This document shows positions 42,231-52,944 of a stretch of 64,000 nt of DNA, piece by piece. Made by a program: the position numbers and the translations under genes. How positions within the stretch are numbered: the first letter of the stretch is position 1; each line of letters opens with the position of its first letter. Under the pieces are notes generated by a model. That model had not been told where the DNA came from, ran no database searches, and worked only from the letters and a program-made list of their open reading frames with translations. Source of the DNA: Ischnura elegans (lineage: Eukaryota > Arthropoda > Insecta > Odonata > Coenagrionidae); NCBI RefSeq assembly GCF_921293095.1, contig NC_060250.1:12294001-12358000 (forward strand), read 5' to 3'.

Positions 42231-42396
42231 GTGCAGAAAGGTTGCTCGGGTTTTCCACCGGTTGATGTTTTACATGTCTGCCGACGCCGGAATTTCTTCG
42301 GAAGATCCCCCGAGGATGAACAGCAAGTCGCTGTTCGAAACGCCGGGAGCCATGGAAAACATCAACCGGTGGAAAACCCGATAAACTTTTCTGCAC
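42231..42396. repeat. 41-bp inverted repeat around a 'gatcccccgagg' core
   Basis: Arms 42231-42271 and 42354-42396 are near-perfect reverse complements, sharing CGGGTTTTCCACCGGTTGAT. The central ~80 bp also contains short inverted words (GGAATTTCTTCGGAAGATC). Probably a MITE-like element. Confidence 0.8.
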
Positions 42397-43605
42397 CTGA
42401 CGCGCCGAGAAAACCTACGATCATACATATCATTTTTTTTATTTGCTTTAAATTGGAATTCCATAAATTGCTAAGTTTATATCCCGTGTCTTGACGAAAT
42501 TTATTGTGAAAAATGTCTGTTCAGCTGGATCAAAATGGTCTCCTCAGCAAGCCTGTCCCAGGAGTTGTTGCAACGGCAGATTAGTATTTCGCAGTTTTTC
42601 ATCCTGTGGTCCCGAGAGATACTTATTAGTTTATCCACTGCAGACTTGTCAGGTTGTTCAAGCCAAAAAGCCTCCGATCAGAGCTGGGAGTTTCGATTCG
42701 CCTGTTTTCATGGAAATTCTTTTGATATGTAAAATTATTCCGAGTTTCAGCATGGCAAAAGCGGTTAACCAATTAAGAATGGAGTTATAGTGAGTTATAA
42801 CGGAAACCCAAGGTTCTTAAAGTAAAGGTTGCCTCATTCGCGACTCGGGCTCCCATTGGCTTGACGTCACGGTGACCCAACTTCCAGCGCCATTTCAAAT
42901 TCTAGCCTTTCCGCGGGCCTAACTGCTTACCGCGGCGAGTTCTTGAATTTACCCTCTATCGAACACTATAAGCCGAATTTTAAATTGAAGGCCGATTTAT
43001 GAAAATAATGATGATAAGATTTAAAAAAAAGATAAATTCGTGTATTCAGACGCCATAATTTCCTGATGAAGTGATGAAATGGGAAGGTGTGCGAGTTGAT
43101 TCCGTGTCCACACTTCCTTCCTGTAACTCTCAAAACACTGTTTTCCTTGCTACTTCCGCAATATAATTTAAACTTAGATTAATATGGCTGGGAGGGAAAT
43201 ACGCAAAAACCAAATTAGTTGCTTCAAAAAATTACAGTTCTGCAACTTTTTAAATAGAAATTATGCTCGTTTTCATTCTTCGCCGGGCTTTGAAAATACA
43301 GACTGTCCCAAGGGTCGTGTGTCATTTTTGACCTGTAAATTTAGTAACTTTGCATGGAGCAATGTTCATTAAAATTAGCATATGTACTTATGGGAAAAGG
43401 TCCTAAGTTTTGTTGAGTGTAAAATTTTTTTTACAATTTTGACCTTTTGACCTCACAATGTGGGTCCAAACCAAAATTTGCCTTAATTTCAATGTTTAAA
43501 AAATCGAGATAGAAAAAAGTCTGAATTTCATTGACCAAGATGATTATTCTTAGGTTTTCGGACACGAGAAACCCGAAAATAATACTTTTATTCACGAAAA
43601 TTCAA
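42397..43605. other. No gene; includes diverged flank of the tandem array
   Basis: Near 43430-43480, 'TTTTGACCTCACAATGTGGGTC' resembles a diverged unit of the 140-bp array that follows. A TGACGTCA word and a CCATTGG word lie near 42853-42875. Nothing coding is recognised. Confidence 0.35.
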
Positions 43606-44112
43606 CTGTTGACCCAGTAAGGTCACCGTCAAGGTCATAAAGGTGGCAAAAAGAATAGTATACCAACAAAGGTGTCGATCCATGGGTTTTATAGGGTGCC
43701 CAAGTCATTGGTAAAGTCCAAAAACCCTTATTATTCACTAATTGACCTCCGAGGGTCACAATGGGGGTCAAAGGTCATAGAGTTACACGTCGGGCCATCA
43801 TGACAACCAACGTGTCAAACCATGGGTTTTGAAGGGTGCCAAAGTCGGTTAGGCAGTTCATAGATCCGTAGTGTGGATTTTTTGACCTCTGAGGGTCAGA
43901 ATGGGGGTCAAAGGTCATCGGGTTAAACGTCCGGAAATCATGATAACCAGCGTGTCAAACCATAGGTTTTGAAGGGTGCCAAAGTCGGTTAAGCAGTTCA
44001 TAGATCCGTAGTGTTGATTTTTAGACCTCCGAGGGTCACAATGGGGGTCAAAGGTCATAGGGTTAAACCTCGGGCAATCATGACAACCAACGTGTCAAGC
44101 GATAGGTTTTGG
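43606..44112 (+). repeat. 140-bp tandem array, ~3.6 copies, each with a DR1-type motif
   Basis: Units begin with GACCTCYGAGGGTCA at 43744, 43884 and 44024 (exact 140-bp spacing), with a diverged unit before. Each of the three good units contains GGGTCAAAGGTCA (43765-43777, 43905-43917, 44045-44057), a direct repeat of AGGTCA-like half-sites spaced by one base. Confidence 0.9.
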
Positions 44113-44999
44113 AGGAAGACTAATGAAAACAACCCGTTAAATGATGTTGAATGTCAAACCAATTCCCCTTAAGCTGATTTGTGTCTTTTCTCTTCATTCC
44201 GCCTGATTGAGTTCTATTTGGTTCGCTACGGCGGCTGGTGGTTGGCTTCGCCTGTTGACAAAATCGGTCGACGATAGCGATTCCAGAGAATGGGGCAGAA
44301 AGTGAAAAATCAACTTGTGGGAAATGGGTTTGATATTAAATATCATTCATCAGGTTGTTTTTCATCTTTTTTTCTCTTCCTCACTTTGGCGATTTCCCAC
44401 CGTTCGACATCCATCCAACCGTCGTACTTTCCTTTCGACGTGAAGGATCTTGAGGTTGAAACGACACTGATGTTTTTGTGGTGGTCTTGGTGGTCGTGGC
44501 TGACATCGCCGAGGACGGCATTTTTGTCGACTTCTGCAGGAGAGGTCCCCTGAAAGAATGCCTTCGCTGCGTTCTTCAACTTCTACTCGAGCGGTGACTC
44601 CTCCGTCGCCAAGTATAGCGCCCATTCCCCGGTACCATCCCTCTTGCATGAGTAAAACCACTCCTCCCCGTCCCTGCCCCTGTCTATGCTTACACCAGAT
44701 GTAAAACATCCCGCTACCCCGGCACCTTGAGGCATACCCGAAGATGACGCATGAATGCGTCGAAACCAGTTGTACTAGTCAACATAAAAGGTAACCACAA
44801 TAAGGTTTTCCCGGGTTTCCATCTGGGTGAGACTGTTCATTTTTCTCCAACGTTTCAAGGTCCGAAACATTTCTCGTCATGAGGGTATGAATTATGAGTA
44901 ATCATAACCCTTATTCAGCTGGGAAAGCACCAGATCTTTCTTCACCACGTCATAAGGTTTCCAATCACCGCGCTCATACTTATAGCGATTTCTAAAACT
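44113..44999. other. Repeat-derived DNA, no gene
   Basis: It contains a Penelope-like/SINE-type 3' motif (GAAGATGACGCATGAATGCG then TCGAAAC, 44732-44766), and inverted coding-like frames that look like chance. No protein family is recognised. Confidence 0.35.
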
Positions 45000-45267
45000 T
45001 TCGATCGCTTTTGCGGGAGAGCGCGGAAGTCGCGGGCCATTACGATGGATGTTAGCTCACCACGGTGACGTCAATAATTATCCCCGTCCGTCTAATGGTG
45101 CTTTTCGCTTTAAATCGCCCAGGAGCACCTTGGCGTGCGGATGTCATGGACGCGCCTTCGCATCGCTGTTTGCCGAGCTGATAAGGTGAGCGGAAAGCGC
45201 CCCCGCGGCGAGCGGCGAGATTCACCTGCACCCGGAGCGGCGAAGGATGTGGTTGAACGCTCCGCTG
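45000..45267 (+). promoter_or_regulatory. CpG-rich stretch with a candidate first exon (ATG...GTAAGT)
   Basis: A GC- and CpG-rich block contrasts with its AT-rich surroundings. It has a TGACGTCA word (45066-45073) and ends in GGCGAAGG-ATG (45247), seven codons (MWLNAPL) and a strong donor CTG|GTAAGT at 45268. It could be the promoter and first exon of an unidentified plus-strand gene, but no following exon can be linked. Confidence 0.25.
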
Positions 45268-45941
45268 GTAAGTGCACCCATTTAATTGGCCACCCGCGAT
45301 AGTATCATAGTAAATACACTCACGCGACGGTGTTGCGGAAATTCCACAAGGGGCAAAATAATTTTCATTTTCCCAGACCTACCAAGATAGAAATTTTCCT
45401 CTTGGTGTATTTGGGTGCTATGCGTGTTTCCTGTGCTGATAGTTTGTTTACCAATCGCACGCATCGGAAAGCATGCATTTTATTTAATTATCTTCGAATT
45501 TTGTTATTGCCGTGATGAGTTTTTTTTAGTCATCGGTGTTTTTTATACAAACAGACGTCATTATAATACTTTGGTCTTCAAATGCGTTAGTTTCCGACAT
45601 CAATCTGATTTTTCGGAATTTTTTTAAACTCTTGTGCCAGAAATACCTATATGTTCCGCCGAAGTGATATGGTGGGAGAGAATACGAAATGCAAATTTAT
45701 CGAAAAATGGAGTGTCTTTGTTGAAGTGCCCCCTGGGCTGGTGATCTCCTCAGCAGATGTACCGCGAGAAGCCACCACATTGGGTTACAAAAAATTTCAG
45801 GGCTGGGGGCCGAAAACCGCACAGCCCCCCACCCTCCTAGGCTACAAGCCGACCTTCCCCGGGATTCCAATCCGGCTCTTTCGAATACCCGCCGTTGGAA
45901 ATGCCAAGGCATCTTACTTTGCGGAGTAAAGTTTGCTTTGG

Positions 45942-46248
45942 AGCAGTGGCGCAGAGAAGGGGGGGGTTTTGGGGGATAAACCCCCCCCCCAGAGCGCAGA
46001 GATATTTTAAAGTTGAATCCATTTTACTTATCTGGATCAGTATTACTTATAGAATAAAGATAGGAATTATCACATATCCCTCAGAAAGCCGTAAAACTCG
46101 CCATTTTGAACCGTTATTCTTCAAAATTTTCTGGAGGAGGGCCCCCGCAACTCCTGCTTACCCTGGTAGTTATGCAATACCCCCACACCCGTAAGTATTA
46201 GTTGCGCCTAAAGCCCCCCTAGCCTTAATTCCTAGCTGCGCCCCTGCT
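45942..46248. mobile_element. G-run MITE (AGCAGKGGCGCAG ends)
   Basis: The left end is AGCAGTGGCGCAG and the right end, reversed, AGCAGGGGCGCAG, with a G run and a C run just inside the left end. It is 307 bp and noncoding. No clear target duplication. Confidence 0.6.
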
Positions 46249-46594
46249 TTAGAGGGCCATTGATTTTTTGGTTTTAACCAAGTGACGTTAGAGATGGATT
46301 AAGCAGGCTTTAGCCGTGGGACCGTGACGTTTTGCGCACAATTTTGAGTAGAGGTTGAGCTCAGAAAGATGCACGTATAATGCGAGACTTTGGTTAAATT
46401 CAAATGAAAGTTGATATTCGTTGCCTCTATTGAGTGGGAGGGAAGTCAATATTACGGAAATGAGCATTGGCGATGTGTTAGCTGAGGATTGCAGTTGCAA
46501 GTCGGTCCCAGACATTCTTCAGAACGAGATAGCGAATAGAAAGTAATCCGGGGTCACACGCGGAAAATTATTCGAAATGCGAAAGGCATGGAGT

Positions 46595-46852
46595 CAGTAG
46601 CGTAGCCAGGAATTTCGTTCGGGGGGGGGGGGGGGGGGTCCATTAAAAGGAGGATTTATTTTAACAGTGTACTTAGTAGAGGATTTTAAAATAATTTTAA
46701 TACTTTTCATAATCGAAAGAAATTCATTTTTTAATTAATCTTTTGTAAATTAATGATATTTCAACATTTTTTTTCTTTTAAGCTGAAGCAAATTAATTGT
46801 GTTGTAACATTTCTGGGGGGGTCCGGACCCCCGCCCCTTCGCTACGCTACTG
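46595..46852. mobile_element. G-run MITE (CAGTAGCGTAG ends)
   Basis: The left end CAGTAGCGTAGCCAGG and the right end (reversed) CAGTAGCGTAGCGAAGG flank a 258-bp AT-rich interior. A G run follows the left end and GGGGGGGTCCGGACCCCC lies near the right end. It is related in layout to the elements at 19104 and 45942. Confidence 0.75.
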
Positions 46853-47463
46853 TATGAAGTTCTCCTCTTTCCCCGAAATAAATTTTTTCGGAATCGGATT
46901 CAGGATCAGATGATTTGGTGGCGTTGACCTCGTATCTCTTGCATTTATCTCACTGTTGCGACGAAGGTGGAGGTTTTGTTGTGATGTCAAGAGCGGTGGT
47001 TTCCGTCGTCGCCTGTCTAGACACTCACGGCGGTTTTCCTCACGATTAAAAAAATGGTAACATTCATTATTTCAGTGAGATATGCGCACAAGACCCCGAA
47101 AAGTTCATAGGATCCCGATTAAAGGAAGAATAGAACATATATATTTGCCCATGCAACCACATACCAGGCAAGTGAGCATAAATAGAAAGGCAATAAGGAG
47201 AACGGACAGGGGCGGACTGACCAGGGTCGGCGGGTGGAAATCACCCGTGGCGGTGACCCCCAACCCCCACGAGGGAGGGCCCACAGCCTGTATTTCACCT
47301 GCATAATAATGCAAATGTGCTCAGTGACGGATCCAGGATAGGGACAAGGGGAGGGGGTCTCGGTGAGCGGCCTGCATATCCGACAACTGAACAAAAATGC
47401 CATTTTATCAAGTGAATATTGGAAACCCTATGGGCTATAGCCCCCTTCGACTTCCCTCTTCAA

Positions 47464-47640
47464 TTCACAATAAGGCCAGCTACCTTTCATTCTGCCTAAA
47501 AATCCTATTCTCTTTCTTCCTCTCCCTCGTTTTCCCAACATCCTATCCTCCAACACTGTTTTCAACATCCCCTTCCCGCTCAGTACTTGCTCCATTCAAA
47601 CCTTCCGTCTCCTCCGCAGCTCACCTGGAATGGGAAAAAA
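47464..47640 (-). pseudogene. LINE C-terminal fragment (family 'ERRKNDE')
   Basis: The minus strand is collinear with 3380-3530: the words for 'VLGGEGMLKTV', 'GRL' and 'KRIG' are recognisable in nucleotide form, with stops. It is a short dead tail of the same LINE family as 3160-3584. Confidence 0.55.
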
Positions 47641-48340
47641 GGATAGTTTTCCACGTAGAAAAAGTTTTGGACATAATTACTCGGACATCAGGATAATTAT
47701 TACCTTAGTTTTAAACGGAACCTTTTGACCTTGCAAAATGCTCATTTAAACGCTTTCTTTCACAATATGAAGGAGGTTTGCCTTTTGGGACCGATTAAAA
47801 ACGTCCCTGCCGTAGCCATCGGATAACCACTTGGAAACTGATAAGCCCAGTATGTCGCCTCATGAAAATTCCTCACTAGCATAGTCAGTTTGGTATCGCC
47901 AAGAAAATCTGAAATGTGCAACTTGGGCATGAATTTAGCTTCTTTGCCTTCTCATCGATTTGATATTCAGTCTCGACATTCTAGCTGTAGACAAATGCAT
48001 GTTGCGAATTTCTCGTGCATGAGTTAAAGAAAGGAACGACAGCAAGAAATTACTGGGAGTATCAGAGTGAGTGAAATATTTCTGTTGATATCTGAAGGAA
48101 CAAACAATGTATATATATTCGTTCGGAATTTTCAAAATGTGTGAAGCAAGCGTCATTCACTGTTTTATAACACGAAAACTAGATGGATATTTTCCCGCTT
48201 TTTGCCTGCATGCCCGGAGGATATTATTGAATACACGCAATTCATTTCCAGCACTACCAAAAGACGCAAATATAAGCATGTTTTTTGCCCAGCACAGATA
48301 CCCCTTCCATTCAATGGACTGAAATTATAATGACTAAAGC
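47641..48340. other. No recognisable feature
   Basis: Unique-looking DNA without coding or repeat signals that I can name. Confidence 0.4.
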
Positions 48341-48344
48341 CACG

Positions 48345-48645
48345 ATCAAGTTGCCGTGGTTACTGATATGCTAGCTTCCCACCCGGGCGGTTCGGGTTCA
48401 AATCCTGGCGGTGGCAGAGATGATTCAGAGACTTCCAGATGTCCACTCAGCGCTTTGTGGAAGGGTCTGCGAGTACAGCTCTCCGTCCGTCGAATGGGAC
48501 GTTAAGCCGTGGTCCCCTTGGTGCTCTCCGTTAAGAGTAGACTAATGGCGACGCCAAGACCCCCTCCACCCTTTCCTCATGGCGCCAATGACTAAAGCTG
48601 CCGGTCGCCTCCTCCACATACCATACCATACCAGACGTAAACCAA
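48345..48645 (+). repeat. tRNA-derived SINE with conserved central domain
   Basis: The head carries GTTACTGATATGCTAG (A-box-like) and GGTTCAAATCC (B-box). The body has GTCGAATGGGACGTTAAGCC and a 'GGTGC.CTCCGTTAAGAGTAG' block. A CATACCATACCATACC tail closes it. The same body occurs twice at 62990-63430, so this is a dispersed SINE family. Confidence 0.75.
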
Positions 48646-49635
48646 AACTCCGCCGCTATATGTATATATAGAACCATATTTGACCCACGCCCCCCAGCAA
48701 GCACTTGTTTTCGATTGCCCCCCAATAAAAGAAAAGATGCTTGATCACACCTTTCGAGCCCTTGCACTGATCGCACGTAGTACCTAGGGCGGATTCAGGA
48801 TTGTTTTCAAGGGTCTGACAGGCAAACAATCTTCTCGTACTTGACATTAAAAACAACATGCAACAAAATTCACTAACTCATTATTAACTTTATGGTATTC
48901 CATTATAAGTGTTCTTGGATAAGTCAGGACAGTACTCTGATGAATGAATATCTTTACCTACCCATCCTTTTCCCCTATTCTGACCTCCGTTTTAGAATTC
49001 ATCAGGTAACTAGGTAACAATAATAAGATAAATATATCATAATTTGCGCCTGAAGATGGTGGTAATTCATCGAAACGCGGGTCGCGTTATGTAAAAAAGA
49101 AGTGGTATAGGTAATAGTGTAATATAACCAAGGAAACTTAACATGCAACAATTAATGAACGAAATATTCTCTTTATTTTAATGTGAGCGGTACTAATATG
49201 ATATTAAAGGATTGGTGCTCTATTATACACAAAAAAACGAACGTAATGATAACCGTATTAAAAATCTTGTCAATTTTAAGCGTCACGTGACCCTCTGCCC
49301 CTTCCTAAATCCGCTCATCCGTAGAACAATGTCACATTTACTGCAGATTCCAAATGAGGCGGTTGCCTCCTCTTCCCACTCCCCTCAAAATCATAAAGTG
49401 AATTTACGGGCTAACGCACGCTGAACGACGATGAGGAACAAGGCTGGCACGTAGCCAGAAATTTGGGATCTCGCCTGAACTCCGGACTTCCTGTAAGTCT
49501 CGTTCGCACGATGATGAAATTTATAATCATCTTTGATTTTTACCGAAGGCTGCACTCAATTCTACCAGCCCGGAGAACCGGCAGTCTGTATAACCATGCA
49601 GCTGTGTCTTTTCTTCGCTACAAAGATAATGGTGA
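48646..49635. other. No gene; one Penelope-like 3' motif
   Basis: CCTGAAGATGGTGGTAATTC followed by ATCGAAACGCGGG lies at 49049-49083. Otherwise there is no feature I can support. Confidence 0.35.
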
Positions 49636-51187
49636 TATTGCCGAGGTGAATGTCGTGGACAGAAAGCATGAATCTCTGGTGCCAGCAATATGTGGCAATG
49701 CGAAAAAACAACAATTGCGATTTATTGGCCAAAAATTATTGTTTTTCCAAGCATTTCCGACAATGAGGAAAGGTTAAACGATATTATATTGAGTTGAAAC
49801 GTTGTGCTAATCAATTTTAGACTGTTTGACCACCGTCCCACGTCAGATACTGCGAAGAAAATATTTTCCCACGTTCATATCTTGTGACCAACCTAATGCG
49901 GTATGTCTGCAGATATACAATTTCAAACACATCTCAAACGAAAATAACCTAACTTCCATGAAATATGTTATCACTCTTTAGCGTAAATAGATGAATATAT
50001 CTGCAGAAAATTTATCATGAAAAAGAGACCCAGTACTACAACTGATACGCCCGCGCTTCCGGTGAGGGGAGTGGAAGGGAATGAAAAAGGAGGGAGGCGC
50101 AGCCGCGATAAGGATAGGGATAGGGATGGAAGGGAGGGATATGGAATACCCTCGCCGCTATGGGAGTGACCAGGGCCTACTACTAGCGAAACCATGATTT
50201 AATGTTTCTACAGAAAGGAAAAAATTTCCTATGAGGAAGGAAATTTCTACGATTTTCCTTAGATAGCATTGTTGGTATAGTTAATGCTGCTGACATAATA
50301 TCTCTCAATGCTTTAAAAAGTAGCTTGGTTTGGATGGCTTACCGTAGGGTTCATCCCGGACTAAGCCAAAGATGTGAGATTTTCACACACATCTAAGGGT
50401 AGGGGGCGAGTTCCTTCCACACCACATCCACAGTAAGGCTTTTTTTGGGTGTCCGGGGTACCCCACCCGGAATAGAAACGGGGACCCTTCCATCAGCAGG
50501 CAAGGTATAGAGGCTTTCTATCTTTTAGGGGGAGAGGAAGGAGTGAGGAAACATTAAGGCAAGGTTAGGATGCTTCATTTTAAATAATAACACTCCGTGA
50601 TAATTTTTCAGTGTCCATGTGAAATTTTAAAAATTAAAGAAAATGTGGAAAACAGTACTTATATCTAGAGTTTAAGCGATGTTATACTGACGAAGAGGAT
50701 CGCGAAAAGGAAATTGTTCTGTAGCTTTGAACGCTAAGAATGGTCTCATACCTGTCTTACATACGCTCCTTGAAATATAATACATAATTGAAAGCTTTTT
50801 CATGATAAATTTTCTGCAGATATATTCATCTATTTACGCTAAAGAGCGTTAACTTATTTCATGGACGCTAGGTTATTTTCGTTTGAGACGTGAAATTGTA
50901 TATCTGCAGACATACCGCATAAGGATGGTCACAAAATATGAACGTGGGAAAATATTTTCTCCGCAGTATCCGACGTGGGACGGGGGTCAAACGGTATAAA
51001 AATGATAGGCACAAAGTGTCAACTCTATATAATATCGTTTACCCCTTCCTCATGGTCGGTAATGCTTGGAAAAACTATGATTTTTTAGCCAATAAATCGC
51101 AATTGTTGTTTTTCCGTATTGTCACATATTGCTGGTCCCAGGGATTCATGCTTACTGTCCATGACATTCACCTCACCAAGGTATTTT
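49636..51187. mobile_element. Element with ~390-bp inverted repeats
   Basis: Left arm 49636-50020 and right arm 50800-51187 are reverse complements with modest divergence. Shared words include ATATATCTGCAGAAAATTTA, TGCGGTATGTCTGCAGATAT and AATTGCGATTTATTGGC. The ~780-bp centre has a purine-rich block, a small hairpin (AAATTTCCT repeats near 50222-50265) and part of another dispersed repeat (50324-50470). No transposase is recognised; open frames within the arms are not family members I know. Confidence 0.75.
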
Positions 51188-52149
51188 CGGACACGTATAG
51201 CCACCGCACACGCGTGCCGTAGCATTCAGAATTCATGCACATGTCTAGTCATACGTGCTTCTTGTTGGCATTTTTCCTTCCTCGTTCCCACGCGAGCTAA
51301 AGAGACGAAGGACGTGGTCTATTGCGCCTCGACGCATTTTCTTCTAAGCTCCAAGTTTGAGGATAAAATTAACATCCCGTCGGCGCAAGCACAACGATCT
51401 CGGAAGCTACCCGTGCTCTAGTGCGTCATGACAAATAGGGCATGAACTTGATTCTATTTACATTCATTCATTCCTAAGATCCGTGTACTGCAGTCATCTA
51501 TATCTCTCTATCTCTCCTATGCCACTTCTTTTACTTCCCTGAAGCTCTTCTTCCCTAAATCCCTCTTGATCTGTCCTATGTATACTTAATTCAACTGATA
51601 TAATTTCACACAGTGCTTTATTTAAATCGTAGGTTGGTTTGGATAGGCTAAGGTAGAGTTTAACCCAGACTAAGCCAAAAATATGTGAATTTCATCTCGA
51701 GAGGTAGTTGGTGAGGACGTCATAGCCCTGAAGACGATGGCCGAGTCGGACATCGAAACGTCGCGTTGTCACTTCCGTCTAGCGTAATATTATATATCCT
51801 TACGTTTTTTGTTTACTTGATGTCAAGGGCATTTATCCAGCGATTTTGGTATAAAATCCAACTGCAGAATATGGAGGAAATTTTGTAGTTCACTTGGAGG
51901 AAATGTTTTATCTGGCAGAACCTCCGGCATACAATATTAAGTGGAATTTCATCACGAGGAAATCAATTTGGAGTAGAATGTCACCAACGCTACGGCGTAG
52001 AGTATTAGAACAGTGGAAATAAGTTTGGATTTAACAAGATTTTTTAAATCCTCCTTTAGGTAGGTATAAAGGATAGTAAAGAAGAACGATAGTGTTATAA
52101 ACAATTTATTTGAGAATATTTCTTCCAAGTTTGAAAACCTCAATTAATT
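51188..52149. other. No gene; dispersed repeat scraps
   Basis: GGTTTGGATAGGCTAAGG...AGACTAAGCC (51636-51680) repeats the sequence at 50324-50365. It is followed by CTGAAGACGATGGCC...CATCGAAACGTCGCG (51731-51766), another Penelope-like 3' motif. No coding similarity is seen. Confidence 0.4.
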
Positions 52150-52196
52150 CGTTTTTGAGGTTTTTGGCCAGCTGTTTTCGATTTCAGCCCACTGTG
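52150..52196 (-). repeat. Orphan Transib-type terminus, reversed
   Basis: On the minus strand, CACAGTGGGCTGAAATCG is followed by AAAACAGCTGGCCA, preceded by CGACG. It matches the terminus of the element at 7252-10262. The opposite end was not found. Confidence 0.55.
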
Positions 52197-52819
52197 CGTC
52201 GGCAGTAAACGGATCGGATGTAGTTCCAGATATGGTGGCGATTCCAATAACTCTTCACGCAAGGACCCATATTTCAGTAGGCAAGCTGTAGAAGCTTAAA
52301 CTATATAGTAGAGCTATGTAGCTATACTATTAAAGCTATATAAACTATATTCTTGGGGCGAGGGGAGGTGGGGCTATGATAGTGCAAGGGTTCTTAATGC
52401 TCTGGGGAATTTTCCGTCAAACTTTCCTGCTATCACGTTTCAAACTTAGCTGCTGTATGTCACTGCGTTTCAATTGATAAAAAATATCAACAGAGCCAAT
52501 TCGCATGCAATCCAAACTTCCCCTGATTCGAATTTTCGGCTGCGTGCCTTTCCACATTGATATGCGTCAACTGAGCTCTGATACTGACTGATAACCGCTC
52601 GACTTCCTCTGTCGAGTGCCTGACGCCAACTGACTCCAGCAATCCTTTGCGAGGGTAAATTCCAAAGAAATGAACCATCGGTTATACAATAAGGATTAGT
52701 TTAGGGAGGATAGCTAGCACTCGATTCAGTAAACACGTTCAGTGCTGCACAGTGCACATACTTGAAATGCCCTTTGCAAAGACCTCAATCAAGATTCGGG
52801 CAGTCACTGAAAAAATCTC
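52197..52819. other. No recognisable feature
   Basis: Contains short 'TATAGTAGAGCTATGTAGCT' low-complexity words near 52300-52345. Nothing coding is seen. Confidence 0.35.
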
Positions 52820-52895
52820 CGCGACCGTAGGAATTTGAACCTGGGCCCGCGGGCTGGGAAGCCAACACTCTAGCCGCGACACCAACGTGATACCC
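52820..52895 (-). repeat. tRNA-derived SINE head
   Basis: On the minus strand, GTTGGTGTCGCGGCTAGAGT (A-box-like) and CAGGTTCAAATTCC (B-box) have tRNA-like spacing. It resembles the SINE head at 63160-63225. Confidence 0.55.
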
Positions 52896-52944
52896 GTAGT
52901 GCTCTGCCTTCAAGCCACACAACTATCTCAACGGATTTCTTTGG

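Noticed and set aside
44732-44766. Functional hammerhead ribozyme
   Set aside because: The core reads CCGAAGA instead of CUGANGA, and flanking helices could not be drawn; kept only as part of a recurrent motif finding.
49636-51187. Open frames in the inverted-repeat arms as a gene pair
   Set aside because: The frames are mirrored by the inverted repeat, are short, and have no recognisable domain.
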